Positions 39,550 to 51,407 of a stretch of 64,000 nt of DNA are shown here, piece after piece; position 1 is the first letter of the stretch, and each line of letters opens with the position of its first letter. Position numbers and translations under genes: made by a program. The notes under the pieces are model-generated. The model made no database searches, was not told the DNA's origin, and worked only from the letters and a program-made list of their open reading frames with translations. Source of the DNA: Lingula anatina (lineage: Eukaryota > Brachiopoda > Lingulata > Lingulida > Lingulidae); the NCBI RefSeq assembly GCF_001039355.2, contig NW_019774402.1, positions 100,444 through 164,443 of the forward strand, written 5' to 3'.

Positions 39550-41030
39550 CGGTTATGCATTGTAGTTATTCTTGAGTCATAAAAGTAAGCAAACGTGTTA
39601 TAATGCATGGACAACGCTGTTTTTCAGAAGGAATTTGAGCAAGAAACACTTTACATTAGAAATCATTTTGAAGAGAACCGATAAAACCCACAAATTAACA
39701 TGTAGGAAAAGCTTACAAAGTAGTAATCTACTATGTAACGACTTTGGAATACGCAAAATTGGTCCCTACCTGGAAATTGACTTGGGTTGGCCACTCTAAA
39801 TATAGAAGGCGGAAATGATATTCTTTTTTTTTTTTTAATTTGTCAACCAAGTGACAACCAAGTGGATCAACACAGCGGCAAGCCCCTAGAAGTGGTTTTA
39901 AAGTTTACATTTCTACCTACTTTTACCGCAAGTATTTTATGACGAACTGATAAAGGGACGATAGCTCTATCGTAACCTTGGCACTGTATCCGGGATGCGT
40001 GTGTAGTGCCTCGAACACTTTCCATCATGAATCATTTTTTTTTTCAAAAGTTTTAAACTATGTTGTATGATGTAAAATGTCAACCAAAAGCATATTTTAA
40101 AACACTCCCAAGAATTAAAGTTCGCTTGCAGCTGTTTGATCATTTTGCAGGGTATTCAGCTCCAAGAAGTTTTATAATTTTTATCAAATGTTCGTACACA
40201 AAAATGTCCTTGATAAGGTCACTTGTCATGGCAACCAGCCACCGTATGTAATTAACTTAGTCTTTAAATAATTATTGTCATTTGTATGGACAATTAACCC
40301 CCGGATAATTCCTATCACCAGGTAAAGGAGGGGTAAACAGATAATCTCACCCATCTCATTTTCGTTAAAATAGGCAATAGTTTTGTTTTTATTTCATTTT
40401 CTATCTCCTTTCTTAATTTCAGTAAAATATCTCAGAAATGTAGAAATCCCTCAATTAAATAATTCAAAAGCAGTGTATACCTTTCCTGGAAAGGGGGTTG
40501 TCTTAGGGGGGGTCGGAGGGGGGAGACTGGGGGGATTGTCCTGGCGCAATTGTCCTAGACTTAATTGTATGTATTTAGTAGTATTAAATAAATAAAATAC
40601 AAATCATTGATATATCATTTTTCAAGATTTTTTTATTTAACAGCTGATCCACGTTCTTCATCCAAAGCGTTATGCACCACTACCGAGCTCTACGAATGAA
40701 TGTGGTGATTCCATGACAAAATGCCATTATGATAATGACCAAGTTATGTGTCGTATCGGGAAAATTTGTATGAATAACTACAGCGCCACAGTTGCTTGTA
40801 ATCTGGTCCTCAGATGTCTTTATTTCTTGAGAAAATCTGGAGTATGGGAAATATCGTAGGGTGACAATGCGTTTAACGATCTAATTGTAATATTTCAAAC
40901 ACGTGTCAGGTACATAAGCTATTTTCTGTTAAACACAGATGGGAATGGAGCCTTACAGTCTTCTCAAAAGTGTCTACATTCCGTTCGGATACGTTTTTTC
41001 GGGTTTTCTCAAAAAGTAAAGGGAAAGCCT
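39550..41030. repeat. Segmental duplication unit, D-side copy
   Basis: Collinear with about 45385-46785 and then 48050-48240: TTATTCTTGAGTCAT, CTAAATATAGAAGGCGGAAA, CACTGTATCCGGGATG, AATTAACCCC and CAGCTGATCCACGTTCTTCA occur in the same order. The E-side copy carries a LINE insertion or replacement. A G-rich run lies at 40506-40534. Confidence 0.8.
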
Positions 41031-41035
41031 GGCAA

Positions 41036-43496
41036 TTAGCATCTGCCTGCAAAATAAAAAAGAACTTCACTAAAAAAGGTTTCTCAAGGCAATGTACTAA
41101 AAGAATCATTATTGATTTGTTGTATCCCATTTAAGATGATACATCACTTCTTTGCAAGAGGGATTTAGTTCTTGTGATTAATGGGTCAAAATTAGTAACT
41201 ATACCTTTTCGAAAAGTGTGAACGTTCACGCAGAATATCAAACATCTTACCAGTATTGGTCTTGTAACTGTCTCTAACTTTGAACACTAAATCCTTCACA
41301 TCACTTTCGGCGGCGACCACTCTGTTATAGAAATTACTGGTACCGCCCCTGTAGTACTTCATCAGGTCTATCTCTCCGCTTCTGGGGTAGGCTGGCGTAG
41401 ATGATTTTAATCCTCCAAAAACGCTTGAGGTACCTATATATATTTATCAAAAGATTTCATTTAAGAAAGGGCTTTATTTCAATTAACAAGTGATTTCTAA
41501 TGGGTATTTAATAAAACGTTTGCTTGATTGCTTGTTTAGAGTGTACATGTATCTCCAAATAGATTAACATTAAGCATTACTTTTTTAAAAATTAACATAA
41601 ATGTGTAGAATTGAGTACATTTATTTATTCAGTTAGAAGGAATGGGAATAAGAGAAGAGAAGCCTACTATATGAGAGGCAGCAATGTCATTGTGTGTGGG
41701 GGTGGGGGGTGCGTACGTATTCAATATGTAGGACACACCCTTCTATCCTTTTTCAGTTATAGTTATTATCAATCCAAGAATCGTGTTCATTATTCCAATT
41801 TGCATTTTAAATCGTCTTTATTGACGTTTATTAGCTGCAAGTAAAATCATCGGTCAGAATAGCAAGAGGCGTTTATAAGTCTGTAAAGGTTCAAAATACT
41901 GTCCTTACACTGTACAAATATAATTTCGATGTTCGTCATTCATCGGCAGAATAAAAAGATGGAGATGTAACGATTATAGTTAGGACAGGACGGGAATAAA
42001 CTGATCACCCAGAAAATATTTCTGACGATGTCTGCACAACATCGTACAAAAATGAGCAAATAAATAAATAAATAAATAAATAAAAAACAATACCTTTATG
42101 ACCCCAACTGTATTTAATGCCGTGGGCATCTTTGAGAAAAGAATGGCCGATCTCATGAGCGCAGGTCTCCTTGAAAAGGGCGGTAGCATCACCTCTCTTG
42201 CTCAGATATTTCACCGTCATCTTCAAGATGTCAGAATTGTGTGAACGACTCGACGATTTTCGCCACTGAAGCTGAAATTGTAAGATAAAGTAAAAAAAAA
42301 ATGTGCAAAAGATGCGCACTGACAGGTGAAGTTTAAATAAACATAGGGCGAATGAGGGGTATTTCATTGTGGTTGACATGACGATTTATCTTTGGACAGG
42401 TTGTACCTATTCACATTTCTTGCCCTTATGACATAATATAGCAGTAATGGTCATGTTAATCAGCAAACGTGCAAAAGATGTGTTTTGACAAGTTATCAAT
42501 TAAATGTGTTAAATCACACGTTTATAGGGCAAAGGAGGGGGTTTAAAAACTGCAAATAGTCCGATTAATATTTGGAAACCTTTAACTTATTTACATTTAT
42601 ATTGCTTACGCTTATGACTTGTGTTGCGCTAATGCTCATGTTGATTTGACTTTTTGAGTTGCTGTGAGCCCCTGGGAAATCCGCTGATTGTTTTTTTTTT
42701 TTTTTTTCGCCAAAATCAGCAATACGATTCCTTTATTCAATCTGAATTTTAAAGCTATACCTAGGACTATTATTGAATCTAATAGTATGTTTCTGAACAC
42801 ATATAACCATTTATTGGTTTGTTTGCAAATCTTGCTGAGACAAACAACAAAACAAACCTCAATTTTCTTCCTGTCCCCGCTGCTTCTCAAAACCGTTTTG
42901 ATATTCACAATCCAAGTACTACCAGCATAGGAAATTCCTCTGGACCAGTAATTCTCAATACCCTCTCTACAGTAGCGACACAATATTGAGAACTGGCTGC
43001 TGGAGGGACGGTAGAAAAGCCAGGGTTTATCACAGTCGATATACACATAGACATCGAAGCGCCTGCAAGGGGTGTGCTTCACAACTTTAACCCAGTCTAG
43101 CCTACCTGAAATAAAAGAAATAGGTGCTATTAGAAAAAAAAATTCAAAAATTAAAGTCTGTCATTTGCAATTTTACATCTGTGACAACCTTTTACGCATT
43201 TCGCTGTGGACATAAAAATTCAGTGTGTCTTCGTGAAAAGAGCACTTGGTTAAAATTGAAAGGCACAGTTTTGCATCAAGGGAAAAGTATGGCAGCGAAA
43301 TTTTTTCGTCCTTTTTGTCTTGACATAGGTGGACTCGTAAAAGAGAAAAAACTATTGGTATCCTAAATCCGCCTATACTTAAAATGATTACAAGTGAAAA
43401 AAGTGATTATAACCTACCTAAAACGCCACAGCATTCTAAAGCCATCACGAATGCAAGCGCAACACAAAGGTGCTTCATCGCGGTTGTCATACTCAT
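41036..43496 (-). CDS. HEIGH-family secreted zincin-like protein, copy D
   Basis: Exons 43496-43418, 43105-42858, 42271-42094, 41433-41251 and 41046-41036, with the same exon lengths as copy C (79, 248, 178, 183 and 11 nt). Leader MKHLCVALAFVMALECCG as in C. Exon 2 differs at HTPCRRFDV. Exon 3 has CAHEIGHSFLKDAHGIKYSWG and exon 4 RSGEIDLMKYYRG. Exon 5 encodes Gly-Arg-Cys then TAA. Intron 2 contains an 18-20 base T run near 42690, the counterpart of the point where copy E breaks. Intron 3 has a (AAAT)n run at 42054-42087. The TATA box is at 43562-43569. Confidence 0.87.
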
Positions 43497-43561
43497 ACTC
43501 TACAACAGTTATTAAAGCGGACCTTCAGTCTTATGAGTTTAAAAACCAAGAACGTTTTTGG

Positions 43562-43569
43562 TTTATATA
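43562..43569 (-). promoter_or_regulatory. TATA box of copy D
   Basis: TATATAAA on the minus strand, 66 bp upstream of the first ATG, inside a promoter block shared with copy C. Confidence 0.6.
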
Positions 43570-44124
43570 CTAGGTATATCAGGTGCGCCTAATTCCTTGT
43601 TGACATAATTCGGCACTCTTTTTGGTTAATGGACTAAATACGCGACGTCACTGGTAGAAGTTATACATTAATTGCATATAACCGCTACCGAGATGTCAGT
43701 GCTAATTAGTTCCGTGTAAGTAACAATATCATTTTTTTTGCAATTAAAGTGGACTGTTTTACAAGAGCCTATATCGCAATGCTGACTTGGGTAGCAAGTC
43801 AACCTTACGATGTATAGGTCTGAGAGCGTTTTACAAACGATTAACCCAAACGATTTTAGCTGACAGATCTAAATTGACCATAATTAGTAAAAAAAAAAAA
43901 AAAAGGCACAGGCATTTGATCCTTGCTTTCACTCATCCGCATGTGACATGCATTTAAAAAATAGCAAAAACAGTGTTACATGTACAATGTGTTACGCATG
44001 TTGTATATAGAAATACAACGTACGAGTAGAAACTTGTTTTATTATCACTGCACCAACACACATATTTTTAACGATTTTCGGGGATTATAAAAAATGCAGA
44101 TGACTTCTCAGTACTGCACCCCCA

Positions 44125-44400
44125 GTGGATCTAGTAATTTATTGGCCAATGTGAACGTGAGTGGTTGTCCTTAGCAAAAGTGCTACGGTACTGCGGTGCT
44201 GTAATGCAGTGGTGTTTCTCAGAAAGAAGTATAGCAGGAAATTAATTGCATTAGAAGTCATTTTCAAAAGAAACCAAAAACCCTCAAATTAACATGAAGG
44301 AAAAGTTAACAAAATATTTATCAAGTAACGGTTGATATTCAACTTAAACCTAAAAATCGAGATTGGGTAGCCACTAAATGTAGAATGCGGAAATTACATT
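44125..44400. repeat. Shared upstream block, copy 3
   Basis: Located about 630 bp upstream of the copy D start. It shares TAATTTATTG, CAATGT, GTGAGT and GGTGTTTCT phrases with 33730-34080. Confidence 0.55.
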
Positions 44401-44741
44401 GCTTTTTATTTATTCATAGTTAATCATTATTATATCATTACGTTGAATATTCATTTTAAGTTAACCAGGTGTATAAATTGAGAGGTCAGACAACCAGCTG
44501 CATTTTCAAAGCTTACTATTCCACCAGCTACAAAACTCTATTTGTGAGAACCGATTTGTTCGTTGCCTGAATTTTAGGCTAAACATATTGTACAAGAGCT
44601 GAAAATGCCACCATGTTTAACGTTTGCAGTATTTAATCACATTTCCATTGGCTGGAATTTAAGGAGACCGAATGGATAGGTCGTTTGTTTTGCGAGATGA
44701 TACAGTGCCGCCGGAAATTCCCCTTACTTACCCTGCGGGTC

Positions 44742-44742
44742 N
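44742..44742. other. Single-N contig join
   Basis: A lone N between copy D and the LINE fragment at 45.1 kb. Confidence 0.7.
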
Positions 44743-45084
44743 TCATTTATCAGACAGCAAAATAGGAAAAAACTGATCAAAAATGACTTGGAAAAAAATA
44801 TTCCATATTAAATGTCAAGTCTGTATATTCACAACTAACCTGCATGGTTTCGAACTGCTTACGACAATATACATATTAAAGGGATAATAACTCTTCGTAT
44901 GAGATCTATATTTTACAATAAAAACATTGTGAACAACTCACAGATATATAATATATCCTGTTTTACCACAAAACGGCAGTTATAGCTATTATTCTGATAT
45001 CTAAGCTTGCCTTTAGACCACATGACCTCCATTGATGGCTATACTCTGTTATAATCTCTTGAGAGATTATAACAAAAACAAAAT

Positions 45085-45360
45085 TTTTAGAAAAAAACAG
45101 GGACTAACTTTGAATGTAAAAAAGATAAAAAGAGTCAGAATGAGGCAAGACTATATAGACGGTGGACTAAGAGTCCCCGACTTCGTCTTTTTCAAGAGCG
45201 CTGAAACTCGCATGGGTACAAAAATTAATAAACGAAAACAATGAGCGCAAATGGAAAGTGTTATGTATGGAATACTTGAAAATACTGGGTGGGGATAAAT
45301 TTTGGTTCCTCACAAGACATGACCTATGTTTAAATAAGAATATATTCAATCTGCTACCGG
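45085..45360 (+). pseudogene. L1-like LINE ORF2 C-terminal fragment
   Basis: One frame reads RQDYIDGGLRVPDFVFFKSA. After a single-base shift near 45200 the next frame continues LKLAWVQKLINENNERKW and then GGDKFWFLTRHDLCLNKNIF. GGL..PD...F..SLKL.W..K is typical of the end of L1/Tx1-type ORF2. It is frameshifted and isolated, so dead. Confidence 0.65.
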
Positions 45361-45384
45361 TAATTCATTGGTCGAAGGGAACAC

Positions 45385-46785
45385 GAGTGGTTATTCTTGA
45401 GTCATTAAAATAAGCAGACGTGCTGTAATGCAAGGACAACGCTGTTTCTTAGAAGGAATTTGAGCAATAAACAATTTACATTAGAAATCATTTTCAAGGG
45501 AACCGAAAAAAACCCACAAATGAACACGTGGACAAAGCTTACAAAGTAGTAATTTACTATGTAACGACTTTGGAATACGCAAAATTGGTCCCTACCTGGT
45601 CATCAAAGTGGGTTGGCCACTCTAAATATAGAAGGCGGAAATGATAATCTTTTTTTTTTTCAAATTTGTCGTGGAGAGCCAAGTGGATCAACACGGTGGC
45701 AAGCCCCTAGAAGTAGTTTTAAAATTTACATTTCTGCCTACTTTTACGGGGATGTGAGCTTCTCTCACATCTTATGGCCTTTTATTTTCATTTGTGCCAA
45801 CTTTTTGCTCCTAAAGCTGTTGTTATTTCTCATAATTTTCTTAATTAATCTTGGTTACACTCATTTACATACTTTATTATTTTTATATTATGACACTTAT
45901 ATAGTTTGGAAGTCGTTATATTATCTCCCCAGTTTTGTAACTGCGCATCTTATTAGTTTTCGTAATTAATAATTGACAATTTTCAGTTACATGGACTTAT
46001 CTTACTTACTTTGGAGCAAAAACAGAGCTTCGTTGTGCTTGTGAACATTTGGCTACATTAAGCATTATATGACGAACTAATATCGTAACCTTGACACTGT
46101 ATCCGGGATGTGTGTGTAGTGCCTAGAACACTTTCCATCATGAATCATTATTTCAAAAGTTTTAAACTATGTTTTATGATGTAAAATGTCAACCCAAAGC
46201 ATATTTTAAAACACTCCCACGAATTTAAGTTCGTTTGCAGCCGTTTTATCATTTAGCAGAGTATTGAGCTTCAAAAGTTTTATAAGATGTTCGTACACAA
46301 AAATGTCCTTGATAAGGTCACTTGTCATAGCAACCGACCACCGTATGTAATTTACTTAGTCTTAAAGTAATTATTGTCATTTGTATGGACAATTAACCCC
46401 CTATCACCAGGTAAAGAAGGGATAAACAAATAATCTCACCGATTTCATTTTTGTTAAAATAGGCAATAGTGTTGTTTTTTATTTCATTTTCTGTCGCATT
46501 TCTTAACTCCAGTAAAATATTTCAGAAAAGTAGAAATCCCTCAAATAAATAATTCAAAAGCAGTGTACATCTTTCCTGGAATGAGGGTTGTCTTGATGGG
46601 GGGGGGGTGTCGGAGGGGGTGTCTTGGGGATTGTCCTGGCGGAATTGAACGGTGTGGGGGGGGGGGGGAGTGTCCTAGACTCAATTTTATGTACTTAGTA
46701 GTATCAAATGAATAAAATACAAATCATTGGTATATTTTTTCTCAGTATATTTTTTATTCAGCAGCTGATCCACGTTCTTCATCCA
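45385..46785. repeat. Segmental duplication unit, E-side copy
   Basis: Collinear counterpart of 39550-40665. Similarity breaks after CCACGTTCTTCATCC near 46784, where LINE sequence begins, and resumes at about 48050. A G-rich run (46597-46672) sits in the same relative place as in the D-side copy. Confidence 0.8.
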
Positions 46786-48016
46786 CATTTCTTTACTGCC
46801 CAGCGATAATTTCTGCATAATCCTATCTTGTTGGGAGAATGCATCAAGTTAATATAAATGGTGTGCTTTCTGAACTCTCACAGCTTTTATTTGGTGTTCC
46901 TCAGGGGAGCGTGCTTGGCCCGCTTAAGTTTTGTGTTTACACGTTACCCCTTGGAGCAATTCTGCGTTATCATAAGATAGATTACTACTTTTATGCCGAT
47001 GATACCCAGTTGTACACATCTTGTAACATCCATGATCCAGCATTGTCTGTGAACACAATTGTTGATTGCATATCAGACCTCAGAGGTTGGCTCATTTCAA
47101 ACAAATTGAAGATAAATGATGGAAAAACAGAATTTTTAGTCATTACTCATCCCCACAAGAAGGGCCTTGCTCATAACTTGCAACTTAAAATTGGAGCTAG
47201 TATGGCATTTTCCTCCCCCCATGTAAAAAAATTAGGAGTATACTTTGATTCTACACTTTCAATGGACAAACAGATCTCCAACATCACAAGGTCTTGTTTA
47301 TTCAACATTCGGAATATTGGCACCATAAGGAAACATCTGAATCAATCATCTGCTGCTACTGTTATACACTCATTGGTAACTTCCAGGCTAGACTATTGCA
47401 ATTCTATATTATATGGGTGTCCAGATGATAAGATCAAAAGATTACAACGCATCCAGAACATCTCAGCACGGCTTTTAATGCTACAGCCTAGGGATTGCCA
47501 TATCACTCCAATTTTAAAGCATCTGCACTGGTTACCAGTTAGGGCCAGAATTTTATTTAAGGTTTTAGTTTTTACACATGCTGCTTTTTATAATCTAGCT
47601 CCACCATATATAACTGATCTAGCCAAACATTATAGCACTCAAAGTTCCAAAATCAAGGTTAAAATCATATGGTGACGTATCATTTTGTGTAGCTGCACCA
47701 GTAGAGCGGAATAAGTTGCCAATTTTTATTAGACAAATAGAATCACAAGAATCTTTTAAAAAGGAATTAAAAACTCATATTTTTAAGACATTTTATTCAT
47801 GAATCTTAAATTTTACAATTTTAAAGAAACCTTGGATTTTTTACTTTTAATAACTGTTTATTTCAATTAAGTTAGTTTAGCTCTTATTTATATAAAATAT
47901 ATCTTAACCATTTTTATCTATAAACTTCTTTGTATTTTATGTTGTACAGTCTATTGAACATTTTATGGATTTTAGACTTAAAATAAATAAATATATTATT
48001 ATTATTATTATTATTA
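46785..48016 (+). mobile_element. 5'-truncated CR1/L2-type LINE
   Basis: The main frame (46839-47675) begins inside the reverse transcriptase: LLFGVPQGSVLGPL, FYADDTQLY (catalytic YADD), SNKLKINDGKTEFL, then VHSLVTSRLDYCNS-like and HWLPVRARILFK, as in CR1/L2 non-LTR elements. The C-terminus shifts frame near 47650 and continues CVAAPVEWNKLPIFIR and KTHIFKTFYS before a stop. The 3' end is an (ATT)n tail at about 47993-48015. The endonuclease and first RT blocks are missing, the usual result of abortive reverse transcription. It is a non-functional copy. Confidence 0.85.
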
Positions 48017-48247
48017 AATTTGACGTCATCACTCAGTTGGCTTCCGCTAGAGATTGTGGAAAATATTGCAGGGTGACAGTGCGTTTAACGATCAAATTGT
48101 AATATTTCAAACACGTGTTAGGTACATTAGATGCTTCCTGTTAAACACAGATGGGAATGGGGCCTTACAGTCTTCTCAAAAGTGTCTACATTCCGTTCGT
48201 ATAAGTTTTTTCGGGTTTTCTCAAAAAGTAAAGGGAAAGCCTGGCAA

Positions 48248-48647
48248 TCAGCATATGTCTGCAAAATAAAAAAGAACTTCACTAAAAAAAGGTTTCTCAA
48301 AGCAATGTACTAAAAGAATCATAATTGATTTGTTGTATCCCATTTAAGATGATACATCACTTCTTTGCAAGAGGGATTTAGTTCTTGTGATTAATGGGTC
48401 AAAATTAGTAACTATACCTTTTCGAAAAGTGTGAACGTTCACGCAGAATATCAAACATCTTACCAGTATTGGTCGTGTAACTGTCTCTAACTTTGAACAC
48501 TAAATCCTGCACATCACTTTCGGCGGCGACCACTCTTTTAAAGAAATTACTGGTACTGCCCCTGTAGTACTTCATCAGGTCTATTTCTCCGCTGCTGGGG
48601 TAGGCTGGCGTAGATGGTTTTAATCCTCCAGAAATTCTTGAGGTACC

Positions 48648-48702
<55 letters not shown>

Positions 48703-49712
48703 AAAGATATCATTTAAGAATGGGCTTTTTTCAATTAACAAGTGATTTCTAATGGGTATTTAATAAAACATTTTCCTTGCTTGTTTAGTGTGCACATGTA
48801 TCTCCAAATGGATTTAAGTTAAGGATTACTTTTTTTTAATGAATACAAATGTGTAGAATTGAGTACATTTATTTATTCAGTTAGAAGGAATGGGATTAAG
48901 AGAAGAGACTATATGAGAGGCAGCAATGTCATTGTGTGTGTATGGGGGGGGGGGTGCGTACGTATTCAATATGTAGGACACACCCTTCGCTCCTTTTTCA
49001 GTTATAGTTATTATCAATCAAAGAATCGTGTTCATTATTCCAATTTGCATTTTAAATCGTCTTTAATGACGTTTATTAGCTGCAAGTAAAATCATCGGTC
49101 AGAATAGCAAGAGGCGTTTATAAGTCTGTTAAGGTTCAAAATACTGTCCTTACACTGTACAAATATAATTTCGATGTTCGTCATTCATCGGCAAAATTAA
49201 AAGATGGAGATGTAATGATTATAGTTAGGACAGTACAGGAATAAACTGATCACACAGAAATGTTGCGATAAATATTTCTGACGATGTCCGCACAACATCG
49301 TATGAAAACGAGTATATTTCTATTATCTTATGTTTTTTTTTTAAGTCTAAATTCCATATACATAGGCCTATGTTTAGTAGACTTCACAATTATGTTTATT
49401 ACATATATACTCGAACATACAATGTACGTCCTCCCGCTCCGGAGGCGGGTACTCTAACCACAAGGCCTTCAGGTCGGTATACTGGCCGTTCATGCAGAAA
49501 TACATGGGCTGTTTTGAAAAAAAAAAAACAATACCTTTATGACCCCAACTGTATTCAATGCCGTGGGCATCTCTGAGAAAAGAATGGCCGATCTCATGAG
49601 CGCAGGTCTCCTTGAAGAGGGCAGCAGCATCACTTCTCTTGCTCAAATATTTCACCGTCATTTTCAAGATGTCAGAATTGTGTGAAGGACTCGACGATTT
49701 TCGCCACTGAAG
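48248..49712 (-). CDS. HEIGH-family copy E, exons 3-5 (split gene)
   Basis: Exons 49712-49535, 48646-48464 and 48258-48248, equal in length to those of C and D. Exon 3 has CAHEIGHSFLRDAHGIEYSWG, exon 4 SSGEIDLMKYYRG. The terminal exon encodes Asp-Ile-Cys then TGA, so the last cysteine is kept although the neighbouring residues changed. Intron 2 runs up to a T run ending at the single N at 50152. Exons 2 and 1 follow only at 58.5-58.9 kb. An (AT)n microsatellite (48649-48700) lies just upstream of the exon 4 acceptor. Confidence 0.85.
48649..48700. repeat. (AT)n microsatellite
   Basis: About 25 uninterrupted AT units in intron 3 of copy E. Confidence 0.95.
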
Positions 49713-50151
49713 CTGAAATTGTGAGATAAAGTAAAAAAAAAATGTGCAAAAGATGCGTATTGACAAGTGAAGATTAAATAAACATAGGGCGAATGAGAGG
49801 TTTCATTGTGGTAGACAGGTCGATTTATCTTAAGACAGGTTGTACCTATTCACATTTATATTTCTTGCTCTTATAACATAATATAGCATTAATGCGCATG
49901 TTAATCTGCAAACGTGCAAAAGGTGTGTTTTGACAAGTTATTACAAGTTATTATGTGTTAAATCACACGTTTATAAGGCAAAGAAGGGGTTTTAAAAGCC
50001 GCAAATAGTCCGATTAATATTTGGAAACCTTTAACTTATTTACACTTAGATTGCTTACGCTTACGACTTGTGTTACGCTAATGCTGAATGTAAATTTGAC
50101 TTTTTGAGATGCTGTGAGCCCCTGGGAAATCGGCTTACCGTTTTTTTTTTT

Positions 50152-50152
50152 N
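50152..50152. other. Single-N contig join inside intron 2 of copy E
   Basis: The N follows a T run. Copy D has an equivalent T run at 42690, so the break is at a hard-to-assemble homopolymer. Confidence 0.85.
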
Positions 50153-50182
50153 GGCTTACCAAATGTCACACCTGTCTCTTAC

Positions 50183-51370
50183 CTGTTGGGCCAGTTCTCT
50201 GGTGGGTGCTAACACAAGGGCCTGGCACTCAGGTCTCTTCACATCGATCTGCTGCAGGATGGCTATGGCAAAGGTAGCAGTCTTTCCCGTGCCAGACTGA
50301 GCCTGGGCTATAACATCACGGCCTGGAAACGGGAGTACGACAGGAAAATGAGAATTCGATAACAGAGGGAGCACAGCAGCAGTGCCAGCAATAAGAACAG
50401 TTTGGGATGTCAGTTGACCTTCGATGCGTCACAAAAGTTTGGAAACATATGTAGCAGAAGGCGTACTTAATCCTCATCTCAACACTGGGCTTTTTTTTCC
50501 TCACCATGGAGGCGAGGACGTTTGAGCATTATCCGTTGTGTTACCAGTACAATGCAGAATGTTTTATCACAGATGTATGTTCAATACACCACGCACACAA
50601 TTTTTTTAAGCATCGTTATTCTTTTCCCTATCATCATTTACTTATCGATTCATTGCCAAAATTATTTTTCATTGCATCTAATACTGTAAATACAACTATA
50701 GTAGTAAACAGTAGTCATAACTACACCGACGGTAATTCCATACCTTTACAGCAAGGGATTATTGCTCTCTGCTGGATAGCAGATGGCTTCTCAAACCCGT
50801 AGGCATAAATTCCTCTTAGTAGATGTTCTACTAAGTGCATGTCATCAAAACTGTCTACCACTTCATTCCAGTTACTCTGAAACAAAGCAAGTCCATACAT
50901 GTTTATGTGTTTTTCCACTGTACATTTACAACACACGCCACACTAATTGTGGCTTAGGTTTCACATCTATAAGGAAGGACTGTACAGTTCCAATGAGAAA
51001 CTACAGAGCTTGCCAAGTGCACAGTCACAACATCTTCTTGAAAGTTCAAACTGTTTACTTCTTCATAATGATATGTTAATAGACTTAAATCAGGAACTAC
51101 TTACACAAACACTTTACCTTGTATACTTTGTCATGTGACACATGGTGTTCTACAAAAATCATCATAAACAGTACTGCTCACTGTCTCCCTACAATCATAC
51201 TTACCTCGATAACTCCATCTACATCCATCCCAGCTGGGCCGTCAGACTCTCCACTGGGGTAATTCCCCCCACCCTGTATCTGCTGCTGCTCTCCATCATC
51301 TCTATCTCTAGACCTGCAATGTAGAGAAAGAGGACATGTTTTACCACATTATATTACACAAGATGTGTTC

Positions 51371-51407
<37 letters not shown>

